Source of the DNA: a bacterium
Lineage (GTDB): Bacteria; Krumholzibacteriota; Krumholzibacteriia; JACNKJ01
Assembly (NCBI GenBank): GCA_024231955.1
Contig: JAAEPZ010001024.1
Coordinates: 62,001 to 126,000, forward strand
Direction of reading: 5' to 3'
Length of the DNA stretch: 64,000 nucleotides
Each line of letters starts with the position of its first letter. Within the stretch, counting starts at the first letter, position 1. This document shows, in pieces, positions 8,599 through 17,969 of this stretch. Below the pieces are notes generated by a model, which saw only the letters and a program-made list of their open reading frames with translations, had not been told where the DNA came from and ran no database searches. A program made the translations under genes and the position numbers.

Positions 8599-9588
8599 CT
8601 AATTCCCCTCCTGCCCGGAGTGACTCGAAATGGTCTTGAGCCAGGCGATGATCGCATTGATTTCACGCTCTTCGATTCGCCCGCGATAGGGTGTCATGAC
8701 GGCATCATAGCCGTCGATGATCGAAACTCCGGGATCGAGAATCGATTCGCGGACGTACTCGTCGTCGACCACGACGGATTCTCCCGACACGGTAGCGAAA
8801 GTATTGCCGTAGACATCCTTGAGGGATGGACCCACCAGACGGGTGCCGTCGAGACTGTGGCAGGCTTTGCAACTGAGAGTGGTGTAGAGAATTTCACCGA
8901 CCTCCACCGGGGTTTTGCCCGCGAAGATATCCGAAATCGATTTTACCCACTCCGCATAAAGCTCCGGACGGTGGACGATCAGGGCTGCCTTCATGTCGCC
9001 GTAGCCATCGCCGCTGAAAGTGTGGCTGCGCAGTGAGAAGGTGTCGGGTCGGTCGGCCTGGAACCAGGTCGTGGACGTTCTGTCCGGCAGCACCTGTTGC
9101 TTGAGGCGGAGCGCGGGGATGGCCAGGGAGTGCGCGACATCATCGGACTGCATTATCAACTTGACCGGTTGACCCATGGCGACATGCAGGGAGTCGGTGA
9201 CCTCGCCATTGGGATACTGGAAATCCCAGTTCCACATGCGGGCAGTGACCACAATCTCCTGGGCATCGCGAGGCGCCACGGCCCGATCCAGGTAACCCTG
9301 AAGATTCATATTGCCTGCGAGGAACGCCAACCCCATGGCGCAGAGCACCCACAGTGCGAAGAAAACCGGATTGATGCCACCCGAGCCCGCACCGACCTGT
9401 GATTCGGCGGTACGCCGAAAGCGGATTACATAGATCACGGCCAGCCCTGCCACCAGCAGCATGACCGCCAGCGATATCAGCGCCAGGCCCTGAAAGGCCG
9501 CATCCGCCTCGACGGCATTGAAGGATGCATCCGCGGGAAAGACCCTGGACATCATGCCGTCTCCAGAAACGTGTGTTGCTCCATTCAA
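8599..9588 (-). CDS. coxB: Cytochrome oxidase subunit II with fused cytochrome c, CuA site lost
   Basis: A 329-residue protein with two N-terminal helices (about 33-55 and 73-93), a cupredoxin domain and a C-terminal cytochrome c (CKACH at 240-244, likely Met ligand in MTPY). The CuA motif CxExCxxxHxxM is replaced by S188, T190, S192, Y196 and M199; only H153 (DVAHS) and M199 survive. CuA therefore cannot form, but the heme c can. The electron-entry aromatic region WNWDFQYP is kept. The stop codon abuts the subunit I start, so they are translationally coupled. A start at 9555 (MMSRVF) has a better ribosome site, GGAG five bases upstream. Confidence 0.88.
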   Translation of the reverse strand: MNGATHVSGDGMMSRVFPADASFNAVEADAAFQGLALISLAVMLLVAGLAVIYVIRFRRTAESQVGAGSGGINPVFFALWVLCAMGLAFLAGNMNLQGYLDRAVAPRDAQEIVVTARMWNWDFQYPNGEVTDSLHVAMGQPVKLIMQSDDVAHSLAIPALRLKQQVLPDRTSTTWFQADRPDTFSLRSHTFSGDGYGDMKAALIVHRPELYAEWVKSISDIFAGKTPVEVGEILYTTLSCKACHSLDGTRLVGPSLKDVYGNTFATVSGESVVVDDEYVRESILDPGVSIIDGYDAVMTPYRGRIEEREINAIIAWLKTISSHSGQEGN

Positions 9589-9637
9589 GATCTGTTTCCT
9601 TTCGCGCCGCCCTCAATCGAACCGGGCGGCCGTGAAG

Positions 9638-9940
9638 CTACTGCAATTTTTCCACGACAGCGGCTTTGGCCAGGTCGATCGGCAAGCCGACAACACCGGC
9701 ATCCTTGTCAATCCAGTGAACACCCTCGTTCAAGCCGGCCCTCTGCTCCGCGAGAACGGCGGCAGTCTCCGCGTTCACCGGGACATCCATGACTTTGAAC
9801 TCCCGCTCATCGACCAGGGCGGTGTTGAAGCTCCCGCTCAGGAACAGCGACAGTGCATAGACAAAGAGCAGCGCCGCCAAAGTGCAGAGGGCTACACCGA
9901 CGATATCGAATCCTGATTTTGTCTTTCGAGCCGTGGACAT
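9638..9940 (-). CDS. Small single-helix membrane protein of the ACIII operon
   Basis: A 100-residue protein starting at 9940 (AGGAG seven bases before the ATG; an upstream start would overlap actF). A helix at about residues 12-35 (VGVALCTLAALLFVYAL) is followed by a charged periplasmic part that looks like a small helical domain. It lies between actF and the subunit II gene, 22 bases after the actF stop. By position it may correspond to the small ActG-type subunit or to an oxidase accessory subunit. No sequence motif decides this. Confidence 0.7.
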   Translation of the reverse strand: MSTARKTKSGFDIVGVALCTLAALLFVYALSLFLSGSFNTALVDEREFKVMDVPVNAETAAVLAEQRAGLNEGVHWIDKDAGVVGLPIDLAKAAVVEKLQ

Positions 9941-9962
9941 GGACAACTCCTGCGATACGGTC

Positions 9963-11210
9963 CTAGACGTTTTCAAAGCGCAACGACTCTTCGAGGCGCG
10001 GATCTTTCAGGGGCACCAGCGAAGTGCCCATCGCCAATCGGGTGATCCCCGCCAGCCAGATACCTCCGACCCCGAAGAAGGCGGCCAGGTCCATGATGCT
10101 GATGGTGAACGAGTGGCTGAACTCCGGCATGACCACCCAGTAGAGGTTGACCCACTGAGCGACGATGATCCAGGCGGCCCAGAAGGCCATCATCCCGAGA
10201 TTCCTCTTGGCCTGAACCGAGAGCAGCCCGCAAAAGGGCGCGAGGAATGTACCGAACAGCACGGCCAGAGCCACCCAACCCCAACCGTTTTCCGAACGCA
10301 ACATGTACCAGGCCGTCTCCTCCGGTATGTTGGCATACCAGTAGAGCATATACTGACTGAAGGCGATGTAGCCCCAGAAGAAGGTGAAGCCGAACATCAG
10401 CTTGCCGTAGTCGTGGTAGTGCTCCATGCTGACGATCTTCGTCAGCCGCCCCGTACTCTGCAGTCCCAGTGTGATCAAGGTCAGCACCGCAAAGAAGGTG
10501 ACGAAACCGCCCGTCCAGTAATAGACGCCGAAGATCGTACTGAACCACAGGAAGTCGATACTCATCAGCAGATCCATCGCGGCCAGCGATGTGGCCAGCG
10601 AGCAGACCACCAGGGCATGACCGCTGTAGTTCTCAAGACGTCGGGTCAGGGCAACATCGCCACTACCGTCCTGCTTGACGGAGGTGCGCCAGTAGAAGAG
10701 ACCATAAGCCGACCAGATCGCAAAGTAGATCGCCCAGCGTATGATGAAGGCGTCCTTGCTCAAAAAGGCCGCCTTGTGGGCCATGGCGTGACTGGTGCGG
10801 GCATCCGGCTGCGCCCAGCCGTAGATCTGCCCGGCCAGCAGAATCACCGGAATCGCCAGCAGCCCCAGCAGCGGCATGATCGCGGCAATGACCTCGGCCA
10901 GACGACGTATGACGACATTCCAGCTGGCCTTCGTGATGAACATGATGGCGAGAAAGAACAGCGCTCCCAGACTGATGCTCAGGAAGAAGGCGAAGTTCAC
11001 GAGGTATGAGAAACCGAAGTGACGCAGATTGTCGCCCTCGGCCAAACCCAGGCCCAGGGCCGCGGCAAGGCCGATCAGGCCAATCACCAGGCATGCGTTG
11101 AACACCTTGGGACCAAGGCTCGAAAGCATGGTCTCGGTGTCTTTCAAACTGGGGACTCGTTGGTGAGCCAATTCAATCTCCCCTGCTTGGCCGGCCTTCA
11201 AGGCCGACAC
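9963..11210 (-). CDS. actF: Alternative complex III subunit F, NrfD-like membrane protein
   Basis: A 415-residue polytopic protein of the NrfD/PsrC type, a paralogue of ActC. About ten helices are visible, with conserved polar helix segments such as HAMAHKAAFLS and SMEHYHDYGKLMFGF. In ACIII, ActC and ActF form the membrane core, and quinol is oxidised at the ActC/ActB side. The start codon is GTG with only a weak ribosome site, 19 bases after the actE stop, so translation probably depends on coupling. Confidence 0.9.
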   Translation of the reverse strand: MSALKAGQAGEIELAHQRVPSLKDTETMLSSLGPKVFNACLVIGLIGLAAALGLGLAEGDNLRHFGFSYLVNFAFFLSISLGALFFLAIMFITKASWNVVIRRLAEVIAAIMPLLGLLAIPVILLAGQIYGWAQPDARTSHAMAHKAAFLSKDAFIIRWAIYFAIWSAYGLFYWRTSVKQDGSGDVALTRRLENYSGHALVVCSLATSLAAMDLLMSIDFLWFSTIFGVYYWTGGFVTFFAVLTLITLGLQSTGRLTKIVSMEHYHDYGKLMFGFTFFWGYIAFSQYMLYWYANIPEETAWYMLRSENGWGWVALAVLFGTFLAPFCGLLSVQAKRNLGMMAFWAAWIIVAQWVNLYWVVMPEFSHSFTISIMDLAAFFGVGGIWLAGITRLAMGTSLVPLKDPRLEESLRFENV

Positions 11211-11229
11211 GGAATTCTCGTTTAACGCC

Positions 11230-11883
11230 CTACCTGGGCAGTTCGCCGCGCAACTCGGGCGGAACGTCCCGCATGGTCGCGTTGCGGGACAACTGCAACG
11301 CTCTCACGTAGGAGACGATCGCCCAGCGATCCCGCGGCGGAATCTGTGATCCGTAAGCCGGCATGTTACGGATCCCATTCTTGATCGTGTTGTACAGGTG
11401 CCCGGCGGGCCGCTCGATCACCGAAGCGCTGGCCAGATCGGTGGGCGGCGTCCAGGTCCCCTCGGCCAGAGCCGCGGCCCGGATGTGAGTCAGGCCATTG
11501 CCGTCCCCCGTCAGGCCGTGACACGTCGCGCAGAAAATGTCATAGCGCTCCTGCCCGCGATCCAGCAGCCCCGAATCCACCTCAAGCGGAAACTGAGTGA
11601 CGAAAAGCGTGTCGCCCTCAACCGTGCCGTTGAAAAACGGGTCATCATTCCGCAGAGCGCCCCGGGCTACAGTCCCCTCGGGCGCCAGGCGCATGGAGCG
11701 GCCATCGGCGAAGAACGGATTCTCCGACTGCGCCCTGAAGTGGAATTGGGAATCCATGTCGTAGACCACCTGGATCCGCGTCTCCTGCCTACTCCGAACC
11801 GATCGCGATTTGAAGACCATCCCGATCGGGATGAGACTCGCTGCAACCAGGACCAGGCTGATATAGGTAAGAGGTCGAGGCAT
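11230..11883 (-). CDS. actE: Alternative complex III subunit E, monoheme cytochrome c
   Basis: A 217-residue lipoprotein-like or membrane-anchored cytochrome with an N-terminal helix and one CATCH heme site at 118-122. The Met in IRNMPAYG (about residue 174) is the likely sixth ligand. In characterised ACIII the monoheme subunit receives electrons from the pentaheme ActA and passes them to an oxidase or soluble cytochrome c. Here its partner could be the heme c of the altered subunit II or the Nos cytochromes. It starts three bases after the actD stop. Confidence 0.92.
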   Translation of the reverse strand: MPRPLTYISLVLVAASLIPIGMVFKSRSVRSRQETRIQVVYDMDSQFHFRAQSENPFFADGRSMRLAPEGTVARGALRNDDPFFNGTVEGDTLFVTQFPLEVDSGLLDRGQERYDIFCATCHGLTGDGNGLTHIRAAALAEGTWTPPTDLASASVIERPAGHLYNTIKNGIRNMPAYGSQIPPRDRWAIVSYVRALQLSRNATMRDVPPELRGELPR

Positions 11884-11886
11884 GAG

Positions 11887-12444
11887 TCAGTCCTCCGGAT
11901 TCTCGGTGACCTCTTCGATCACATTTCCGCCCAGAGAGGCCAGGAATTTCCGGGTCTCCTCCAATTCGAACTTCGGATCAACCGCTTCGATCACGATGAA
12001 GAAACGGTCCTGTGTCGCGCGACGGAATCGCCTGCTCTTGAACAGCGGGTGATAAAGACGGGGCAGACCATTCATCGACCACATGCCGAAGAACACCGTC
12101 AGTGCGCTCACCAGCACCGTCAACTCGAACATCACCGGGATGTTGGCGGGAATCCCGAAGAGCGGCTTGCCCGAGATGTTGAGCGGATAATCGATCGCAT
12201 TCATCCACAACTGCATCGCGGTGCCGGCGGCCAAACCCATCAAGCCGCCACCCAGAACCAGATAGGGCAGCCGCGTGGGCTTGATCCCCATCGCCCTGTC
12301 CATTCCGTGAAGCGGGAAGGGGGTGTGTACGTCCCACTTCGTGAAACCGAAATCGCGACACTTGCTCACGGCGGTCATCAGGAGGGGCACATCCTCGAAC
12401 TCGACAATCATTCCGTAGAGTGTTTCAGCGTCCGCTTTCATCAC
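11887..12444 (-). CDS. actD: Alternative complex III subunit D (DUF3341)
   Basis: A 185-residue protein with a cytoplasmic N-terminal ferredoxin-like fold segment (ADAETLYGMIVEFED, then KWDVHTPFPLHGMD, a family hallmark) and two membrane helices (about 62-80 and 100-125). ActD is a structural ACIII subunit with no cofactor. Its start overlaps the actC stop as ATGA, a sign of translational coupling. Confidence 0.92.
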   Translation of the reverse strand: MMKADAETLYGMIVEFEDVPLLMTAVSKCRDFGFTKWDVHTPFPLHGMDRAMGIKPTRLPYLVLGGGLMGLAAGTAMQLWMNAIDYPLNISGKPLFGIPANIPVMFELTVLVSALTVFFGMWSMNGLPRLYHPLFKSRRFRRATQDRFFIVIEAVDPKFELEETRKFLASLGGNVIEEVTENPED

Positions 12445-13898
12445 TTGTCCCCCTTTCGCCTCTTGGGGTGAATGTCCCCGTGGTAATCGCCGGCGGGCCT
12501 GTTCTCATCGCCGGCAAGATCGGCGATCGGCATCACGGTCTTGACCTCGGCCATGGCAATCACCGGCAGGAACCTGACAAAGAGCAGGAACAGGGTGAAG
12601 AACAGCCCGAAGGAGCCAACGAAGGTCAGGATATCGATGAGCGTGGGTTTATAGTAGGCCCAACTCGAGGGGAGGAAATCGCGGCTCAGCGAGGTGACGG
12701 TGATGACGAACCGCTCGAACCACATGCCGATGTTCACGAAGATGTACATGACCCACATGACCTTGATGTTGGTGCGGATCTTTTTGAACCAGAACAGCTG
12801 CGGGGTGACGACGTTGCAGGTGACCATGGTCCAGTAGGCCCAGGCGTAGGGGCCGAAGGCGCGATTGACGAAGGCGAAGCTCTCGTAGGGATTGCCGCCG
12901 TACCAGGCGATGAAGAACTCCGTGGCGTAGGCAAACCCGACAATCGAACCGGTCGCCAGGATGATCTTGTTCATGTTGTCCAGGTGATGCAGCGTGATCA
13001 GATGCTTGAGGCCGAACCACTGTCGCGCCGGAATCAGCACGGTGCCCACCATCGCAAAACCCGAGAACACGGCGCCGGCCACGAAATAGGGCGGGAAGAT
13101 GGAGGTATGCCAACCCGGCAGCTGACTGGTGGCGAAGTCAAACGAAACCACAGAGTGCACCGACAGCACCAGCGGCGTAGCCAACCCGGCCAGCAGCAGA
13201 TAGGCCTTCTCGTAGCGGTGCCAGTGACGATGACTGCCCCGCCAGCCGATGGCCAGGGTTCCGTAGATGATCTGACGGACGCGACCCTTCGCCCTGTCGC
13301 GCAGCGTGGCCAGATCCGGCACCATGCCGGTGTACCAGAAGAGCAACGAGACCAGAGCGTAGGTGCCGACAGCGAAAACATCCCAGAGCAGCGGGCTGCG
13401 GAAGTTGGGCCACATGGCCTGATAGTTCGGAATAGGGAAGAGCCAGTGCACCAGCCAGATGCGTCCCACATGTATGGCCGGGAACAGCCCCGCGCAAACC
13501 ACGGCGAAAATCGTCATCGCCTCCGCGAAACGGTTGATGCTCGTCCGCCACTTCTGCCTGAGCAGGAAGAGGATGGCCGAGATCAGTGTCCCCGCATGAC
13601 CAATACCCACCCAGAACACGAAGTTGACGATGGCCCAGCCCCAGGAGACCGGATTGTTCAATCCCCAGACACCCACGCCGGTGACGATCAGATAGCCGAT
13701 CATGAGGAAGAGGACGCCTGTCAAACTGGCGAAGAACGCGAAAGCCACATACCAGGCTTTCGGAGTCTTCTGCTCCAGGGCGATATCCGCTACCGTCTCG
13801 GTAATCGTCGTGTAGCTCTGCCCCCCCAGAACCAACTCGGTCGGCCTGGTGGGATCATCTACTGTGTTGTTCAGCGGGTCAATGACCGACTGTTTCAT
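12441..13898 (-). CDS. actC: Alternative complex III subunit C, quinol-oxidising NrfD-like subunit
   Basis: A 485-residue membrane protein with about ten helices of the NrfD/PsrC family. The family feature FWVGIGHAGTLISAILFLLR is visible near residue 115, as are the typical HVGRIWLVHWLFPIPN and WFGLKHLITLHHLDNMNKI segments. In solved ACIII structures this subunit and ActB form the menaquinol site. The ORF overlaps actD by four bases and follows actB after a 79-base gap, in operon order. Confidence 0.94.
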   Translation of the reverse strand: MKQSVIDPLNNTVDDPTRPTELVLGGQSYTTITETVADIALEQKTPKAWYVAFAFFASLTGVLFLMIGYLIVTGVGVWGLNNPVSWGWAIVNFVFWVGIGHAGTLISAILFLLRQKWRTSINRFAEAMTIFAVVCAGLFPAIHVGRIWLVHWLFPIPNYQAMWPNFRSPLLWDVFAVGTYALVSLLFWYTGMVPDLATLRDRAKGRVRQIIYGTLAIGWRGSHRHWHRYEKAYLLLAGLATPLVLSVHSVVSFDFATSQLPGWHTSIFPPYFVAGAVFSGFAMVGTVLIPARQWFGLKHLITLHHLDNMNKIILATGSIVGFAYATEFFIAWYGGNPYESFAFVNRAFGPYAWAYWTMVTCNVVTPQLFWFKKIRTNIKVMWVMYIFVNIGMWFERFVITVTSLSRDFLPSSWAYYKPTLIDILTFVGSFGLFFTLFLLFVRFLPVIAMAEVKTVMPIADLAGDENRPAGDYHGDIHPKRRKGDK

Positions 13899-13977
13899 AC
13901 TTCAGGCTCCAGTTCCGCAAGAACTACCCGTGTGTTTCTTGGCGGGGTCTACGGACCCCTGCTCAATTCGCCGACGG

Positions 13978-16900
13978 CTAATGACCGCCGCTTTGATTGC
14001 CATGGCCGCCGCTCTGCTCACCGTGAAGCGCGGAGGAGGCGATCTTCGGATTCGGATTGCGGATCTTCGCCAGATAGAAGGTCCGCGGTTTGATGTTCAG
14101 GAAAGCCAGAAGGTCATAACCTCTGTTCTTCTCACGCAACTTGCTGACCCGCGACTCGGGATCATTCAGATCGCCGAAGACGATCGCACCCGCCGGGCAG
14201 GCCTGCTGACAGGCAGTCGTGATATCGCCATCCTCAATCTTCCGACCGGCTACCCGCGCAGCCACGCGGGCAGCCTCGATCCGTTGCGTACAGTAGCTGC
14301 ACTTTTCGATCACGCCTCGCGCCCGCACCGTGACGTCCGGGTTCAGAACGAGCCGCTCGGTATCGGTAAGATCCTCGAAATTATTGAACCAGTTGAATCG
14401 CCGCACCTTGTAGGGGCAGTTGTTCGAACAGTAGCGAGTCCCCACACAGCGGTTGTAGACCATCGTGTTCAGGCCCTCATCGGAGTGTACGGTCGCCGCA
14501 ACCGGGCAGACCTGTTCGCAGGGCGCCAGTTCGCATTGCACACAACCGACGGGCTGGGTTACGACCTCGGGATCATCCATATCGCCCTTGAAGTACCTGT
14601 CCAGACGGAGCCACGACATCTCGCGACCGCGGCTCACCTCGTCCTTGCCCACGACCGCCACATTGTTCTCGGCCTGGCAACTGACAACGCACGCATTGCA
14701 GCCCGTACACTTGTTCAGGTCGATGGCCTTGCCCCACTTGTATCCCGGATAATCGAACTCTTTCCACAGGGACTTCAGAGCGGGGTGGTGCAGACCGGCG
14801 TGCGCGATAACCTCAGGGTCGGTCGTGTAGTCATCCAGATTGGCCTCGCGCACCAGCGATGAAACACGGCGCTGCGTCTCCGCCGCGCCCGAGGCGTCGA
14901 TGGCGTGATGATCCTGGGTGGTCGCCAACGGATAGCTGCGACCGGTATTGGTGATCCTCAGGCCGTCCCCATGGTTCAGCGCATCCCAGGTTCGCAGCGG
15001 ATAAACATTGAAGCCGGCGCCGCTGCCCACTCTGCCGGTGTCCTCCCGACCGTAGCCCAGAGTGACGGTCACCGAATACTTCGCCTGCCCCGGCAGGATG
15101 TAGGCCACGATCTCCCGCTGCCGTCCCCCGTACTCCAGACTCAGGAGATCGCCGTGTTTCACGCCCAATTCATCAGCTGTCGCGGGCCCGATGAGCGCGG
15201 CGTTGTCCCAGGTCAACTTCGTCATGAAGTCCGGGGTCTCCTGCAACCAGGCATTGTTGGCGAAACGTCCATCGTAGATCGATTGATCGAGCGTGAAGCT
15301 GATCTCCAGATTCCGGGCACTCAGATCGCCGCCGGCCCCGGGCTCCTCGATCGCCGCTCCGGCAAGAGGAAGAGGAGATGGTGCGGTCGCGCTATCGGCC
15401 ATGAAACCGTTGTGGATGAACTCCCGCCACCGCTTCTCGAAACGACCGTCATTGGTCGGCGCCGGGCCTCGCCCTCCACCACGTCGGTGGAAGCCGTCCC
15501 GCACGATCTGATATGAGGTGCGGGGGGTATCGTCCACGATGAGCGACAGCAGCTCGAGACCGGTTTTGCCGGCGAAGAGCGGTTCGATCAGAGGTTGCAC
15601 CGAAAGGTGGGTGTCGTCCCAGGCCGTTGCGTCTCCCCAACTCTCAAGATAGTGCGCGCGATTCAGATGCCAGGTGGCCGCACGGCTGGTGGCGTTGTCG
15701 TGAGTACTGAGATGGATACGCTCCTGCGCCCTCATCATGGCGGCGGCGAAGTCCAGATCGACCGGGGCGTCATGGACTGGGTTGCCGCCCAGCAACACCA
15801 GCGTGTTCACCCGACCACGATTCAACTCCTCCGCCAACTCCTTGATGTCGCCAATCGCGGGCAGGCGGAGGGGCAGGTAACTGATGGCGCGTCCCACATT
15901 GCCCAGCGCCGTATTGAGGACATGGATCAACGTGTGGACGGCGGGCTCCTGGCGCATACCGGCCAGCAACAGACTCTGCCCGCGATGAGTCATGAGGTCA
16001 GACGCCAGGGCGGCAATATGCTTGCCGCCTGCGGGATGGTTGCGCCATTTCCGCAGATTCGCGTGATCGATACCGGCTGCCGAGGGCAATTCGAGTCCCT
16101 GACCGAAAACCAGTTCAGCCGCAAGGGCCCAGAGCGTGAAACCGATGTCCCTGGCCGGTGTGGGGAAACGATGATCGGCCATGCCGCCGGTGATGCTGTA
16201 ACTGTTCTCGAAACAGTAGAGCCGGTTCATGTGACCGGATTCGGGATCACGGGCATCCACGAACTGACGCGTGTTCCGCAAGGCGGTCGGATGATCCTGA
16301 AGCAGGTTGGCATCGAAGTCGACGATGACCTGGGCCTGACTCACATCCAGAACCGTTTTTGCGGGTTGACCGAAAGCCTGTTGCGCCCCGCGAATCTCGT
16401 TGATACGGCAAACGGGCTCCCAGTAGTACAACCGGGCGCCGCGCCGTGTCGCCCGCTCCAGCATCTCCCAGTGCGAGGGTGAGCTGCCGACCTCGGTCAG
16501 AAGGGCAACGCCATCAAGATTGCCGCCGAAGCGTGAATCGGCGAAAGCGGCGAAGTCATCCCAGGTTGCCGGGCTCTCACCACCCTGACGGCGGACAATC
16601 CCCCGGCTGCGATCCGGATCATAGAGGTCTAGGACACTGGCCTGGGCCATGGCGCTCGAACCGCCGCCGCTGAGATGGAAGTCGGGATTGCCGTCGACCT
16701 TGATGGGCCGGCCATCATAGCTCGTGGCCACAAGGGCCTGGGCCACGGGGCCAAGCTCCATGGCGGTGGCGAAGGCCAGGGGTGTGCCGGGGGTCATCCC
16801 CTCGGGACGGCTGGCGAAGGGGATTATCCTCTCCTCGGGCCAGCGGCAGCCCGCCAGTGAGCCGAGTGCAACCGAGGCCGACATGATCTGCAGGAAGCGG

Positions 16901-17040
16901 CGACGGGAAAAATCCCCCGCCGGCGGCGCAATCCCCCCCGGAAATTCGTTATCCGCATGCCGCCGGCTGACCTCGCTACCAGTCAGCTCCGCAATGCTGC
17001 GCCAGTATTGCCTGTCACCAGTGTTCTTGATCTCGGACAT
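13978..17040 (-). CDS. actB: Alternative complex III subunit B, molybdopterin-like/iron-sulfur fusion
   Basis: A 1020-residue periplasm-facing subunit. The start at 17040 is preferred because GGAGAGG precedes it and an upstream start would overlap actA. It carries a Tat signal (SRRRFLQ at 45-51) ending in a lipobox Cys (C65). The first 700 residues resemble the molybdopterin oxidoreductase fold, which has no cofactor in ACIII. From about residue 770 there is a DmsB-like ferredoxin part with four Cys groups: CTGCNACVVSC, CVQCELAPCEQVC, CVGTRYCSNNC and CSYCTQR with a later CQQAC. These bind the iron-sulfur clusters carrying quinol electrons to ActA. Confidence 0.95.
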   Translation of the reverse strand: MSEIKNTGDRQYWRSIAELTGSEVSRRHADNEFPGGIAPPAGDFSRRRFLQIMSASVALGSLAGCRWPEERIIPFASRPEGMTPGTPLAFATAMELGPVAQALVATSYDGRPIKVDGNPDFHLSGGGSSAMAQASVLDLYDPDRSRGIVRRQGGESPATWDDFAAFADSRFGGNLDGVALLTEVGSSPSHWEMLERATRRGARLYYWEPVCRINEIRGAQQAFGQPAKTVLDVSQAQVIVDFDANLLQDHPTALRNTRQFVDARDPESGHMNRLYCFENSYSITGGMADHRFPTPARDIGFTLWALAAELVFGQGLELPSAAGIDHANLRKWRNHPAGGKHIAALASDLMTHRGQSLLLAGMRQEPAVHTLIHVLNTALGNVGRAISYLPLRLPAIGDIKELAEELNRGRVNTLVLLGGNPVHDAPVDLDFAAAMMRAQERIHLSTHDNATSRAATWHLNRAHYLESWGDATAWDDTHLSVQPLIEPLFAGKTGLELLSLIVDDTPRTSYQIVRDGFHRRGGGRGPAPTNDGRFEKRWREFIHNGFMADSATAPSPLPLAGAAIEEPGAGGDLSARNLEISFTLDQSIYDGRFANNAWLQETPDFMTKLTWDNAALIGPATADELGVKHGDLLSLEYGGRQREIVAYILPGQAKYSVTVTLGYGREDTGRVGSGAGFNVYPLRTWDALNHGDGLRITNTGRSYPLATTQDHHAIDASGAAETQRRVSSLVREANLDDYTTDPEVIAHAGLHHPALKSLWKEFDYPGYKWGKAIDLNKCTGCNACVVSCQAENNVAVVGKDEVSRGREMSWLRLDRYFKGDMDDPEVVTQPVGCVQCELAPCEQVCPVAATVHSDEGLNTMVYNRCVGTRYCSNNCPYKVRRFNWFNNFEDLTDTERLVLNPDVTVRARGVIEKCSYCTQRIEAARVAARVAGRKIEDGDITTACQQACPAGAIVFGDLNDPESRVSKLREKNRGYDLLAFLNIKPRTFYLAKIRNPNPKIASSALHGEQSGGHGNQSGGH

Positions 17041-17084
17041 TCGGAACCTCTCCAAAAAAGACGCGCGCCGACGGCGCCTCGCAA

Positions 17085-17795
17085 CTAACGATGACAGGTA
17101 TTGCAATCGGTGGAGGGGTCGATCTCACCCTCCGCGCGCAGTTTGCCGCCCAGGACCGCAGGGTCACCCTCCGGGTGCCAATCCATGGCGGTCACCAGGG
17201 CTTCGGGACGCAATTCGGAATCGGGATCACGGTGGCAGTCGAGACACCAGCCCATGGTCAACCTCTCTACCTGCTCCACAACCTCCATATTGTCGACACG
17301 ACCATGGCACGACACGCAACCCACGCCCGACTGGATATGACCGGCATGGTTGAAGAAGGTGAAGTCGGGCAGATCGTGAACGCGGATCCACCGGATCGGT
17401 TCACCGGTCTCAACCGCCAGCCGCACCGGTTCGAGCAGCTCACTCTCCAGCTTGATGTACTTGTGACAGTTCATGCAGGTTGATGCCGGAGGCAATGTAG
17501 CCTGGGCCCCGGTCTCCACCCCGGTATGGCAGTAGCGACAGTCGATGTCCAACTCACCGGCATGCACGGCATGGCTATAGGGAACCGGCTGAACGGGAGC
17601 ATACCCGATCGCCGAATTCTCCGGAGAGAAGACGCCGGTAATGAGCACTGTAGCGTAGATCAGGCCGCCCACAACCAACACGATCGACAACTCGACCAGG
17701 CGGTTTGTCCATCTGGGAAAGACAAACTTCTCATTGCGGGGCTCTCCGGTGCCGGATGAGCCGCCCTGGCTATGATCTCGATTTTCTGGAGCCAA
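17085..17795 (-). CDS. actA: Alternative complex III subunit A, pentaheme cytochrome c
   Basis: A 236-residue protein with one membrane helix (about 34-54) and five CxxCH heme sites at residues 86, 107, 160, 184 and 231, matching the pentaheme ActA. It relays electrons from the ActB iron-sulfur clusters to the monoheme subunit. The start codon is TTG with GGAG nine bases upstream. It is the first gene of the act operon, behind a region with a possible promoter and two palindromes. Confidence 0.94.
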   Translation of the reverse strand: MAPENRDHSQGGSSGTGEPRNEKFVFPRWTNRLVELSIVLVVGGLIYATVLITGVFSPENSAIGYAPVQPVPYSHAVHAGELDIDCRYCHTGVETGAQATLPPASTCMNCHKYIKLESELLEPVRLAVETGEPIRWIRVHDLPDFTFFNHAGHIQSGVGCVSCHGRVDNMEVVEQVERLTMGWCLDCHRDPDSELRPEALVTAMDWHPEGDPAVLGGKLRAEGEIDPSTDCNTCHR

Positions 17796-17869
17796 TCGTC
17801 ACACTCCGTACAAAGAAAACTGATGCTCCGTTGAATCAGAACATCGGCATGCCGAAAGGAGATATCTGC

Positions 17870-17889
17870 TGTGTATTCCAGTATACACA
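17870..17889. promoter_or_regulatory. Inverted repeat over a possible actA -10 box
   Basis: TGTGTAT-TCCAGT-ATACACA is a perfect inverted repeat with 7-base arms and a 6-base spacer, 75 bases upstream of actA. On the minus strand it contains TATACT (17880-17885), which could be a -10 element with TTTAAT (17902-17907) as a weak -35, 16 bases apart. A regulator bound here would cover the promoter. It is not an FNR, NnrR or CRP consensus. Confidence 0.5.
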
Positions 17890-17908
17890 TACCAGAATCC
17901 CATTAAAG

Positions 17909-17920
17909 CAAAACGTTTTG
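17909..17920. promoter_or_regulatory. CG-centred palindrome upstream of the actA promoter
   Basis: CAAAACGTTTTG is a perfect 12-base palindrome next to the putative -35 box of actA. CG-centred A/T-flanked palindromes are typical operators of LacI-family regulators, but no such gene is in the window. The 174-base gap between nosY and actA holds only this, the other repeat and the leader. Confidence 0.4.
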
Positions 17921-17969
17921 TAATCCGGAGAACTCCTGACTGCGAATGCCCTTGGGCAATCGACGGAAA

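Noticed and set aside
12420..14093. A long plus-strand frame opposite actC and actD
   Set aside because: It is antisense to well-identified ACIII genes. GC-rich codons on one strand create open frames on the other.
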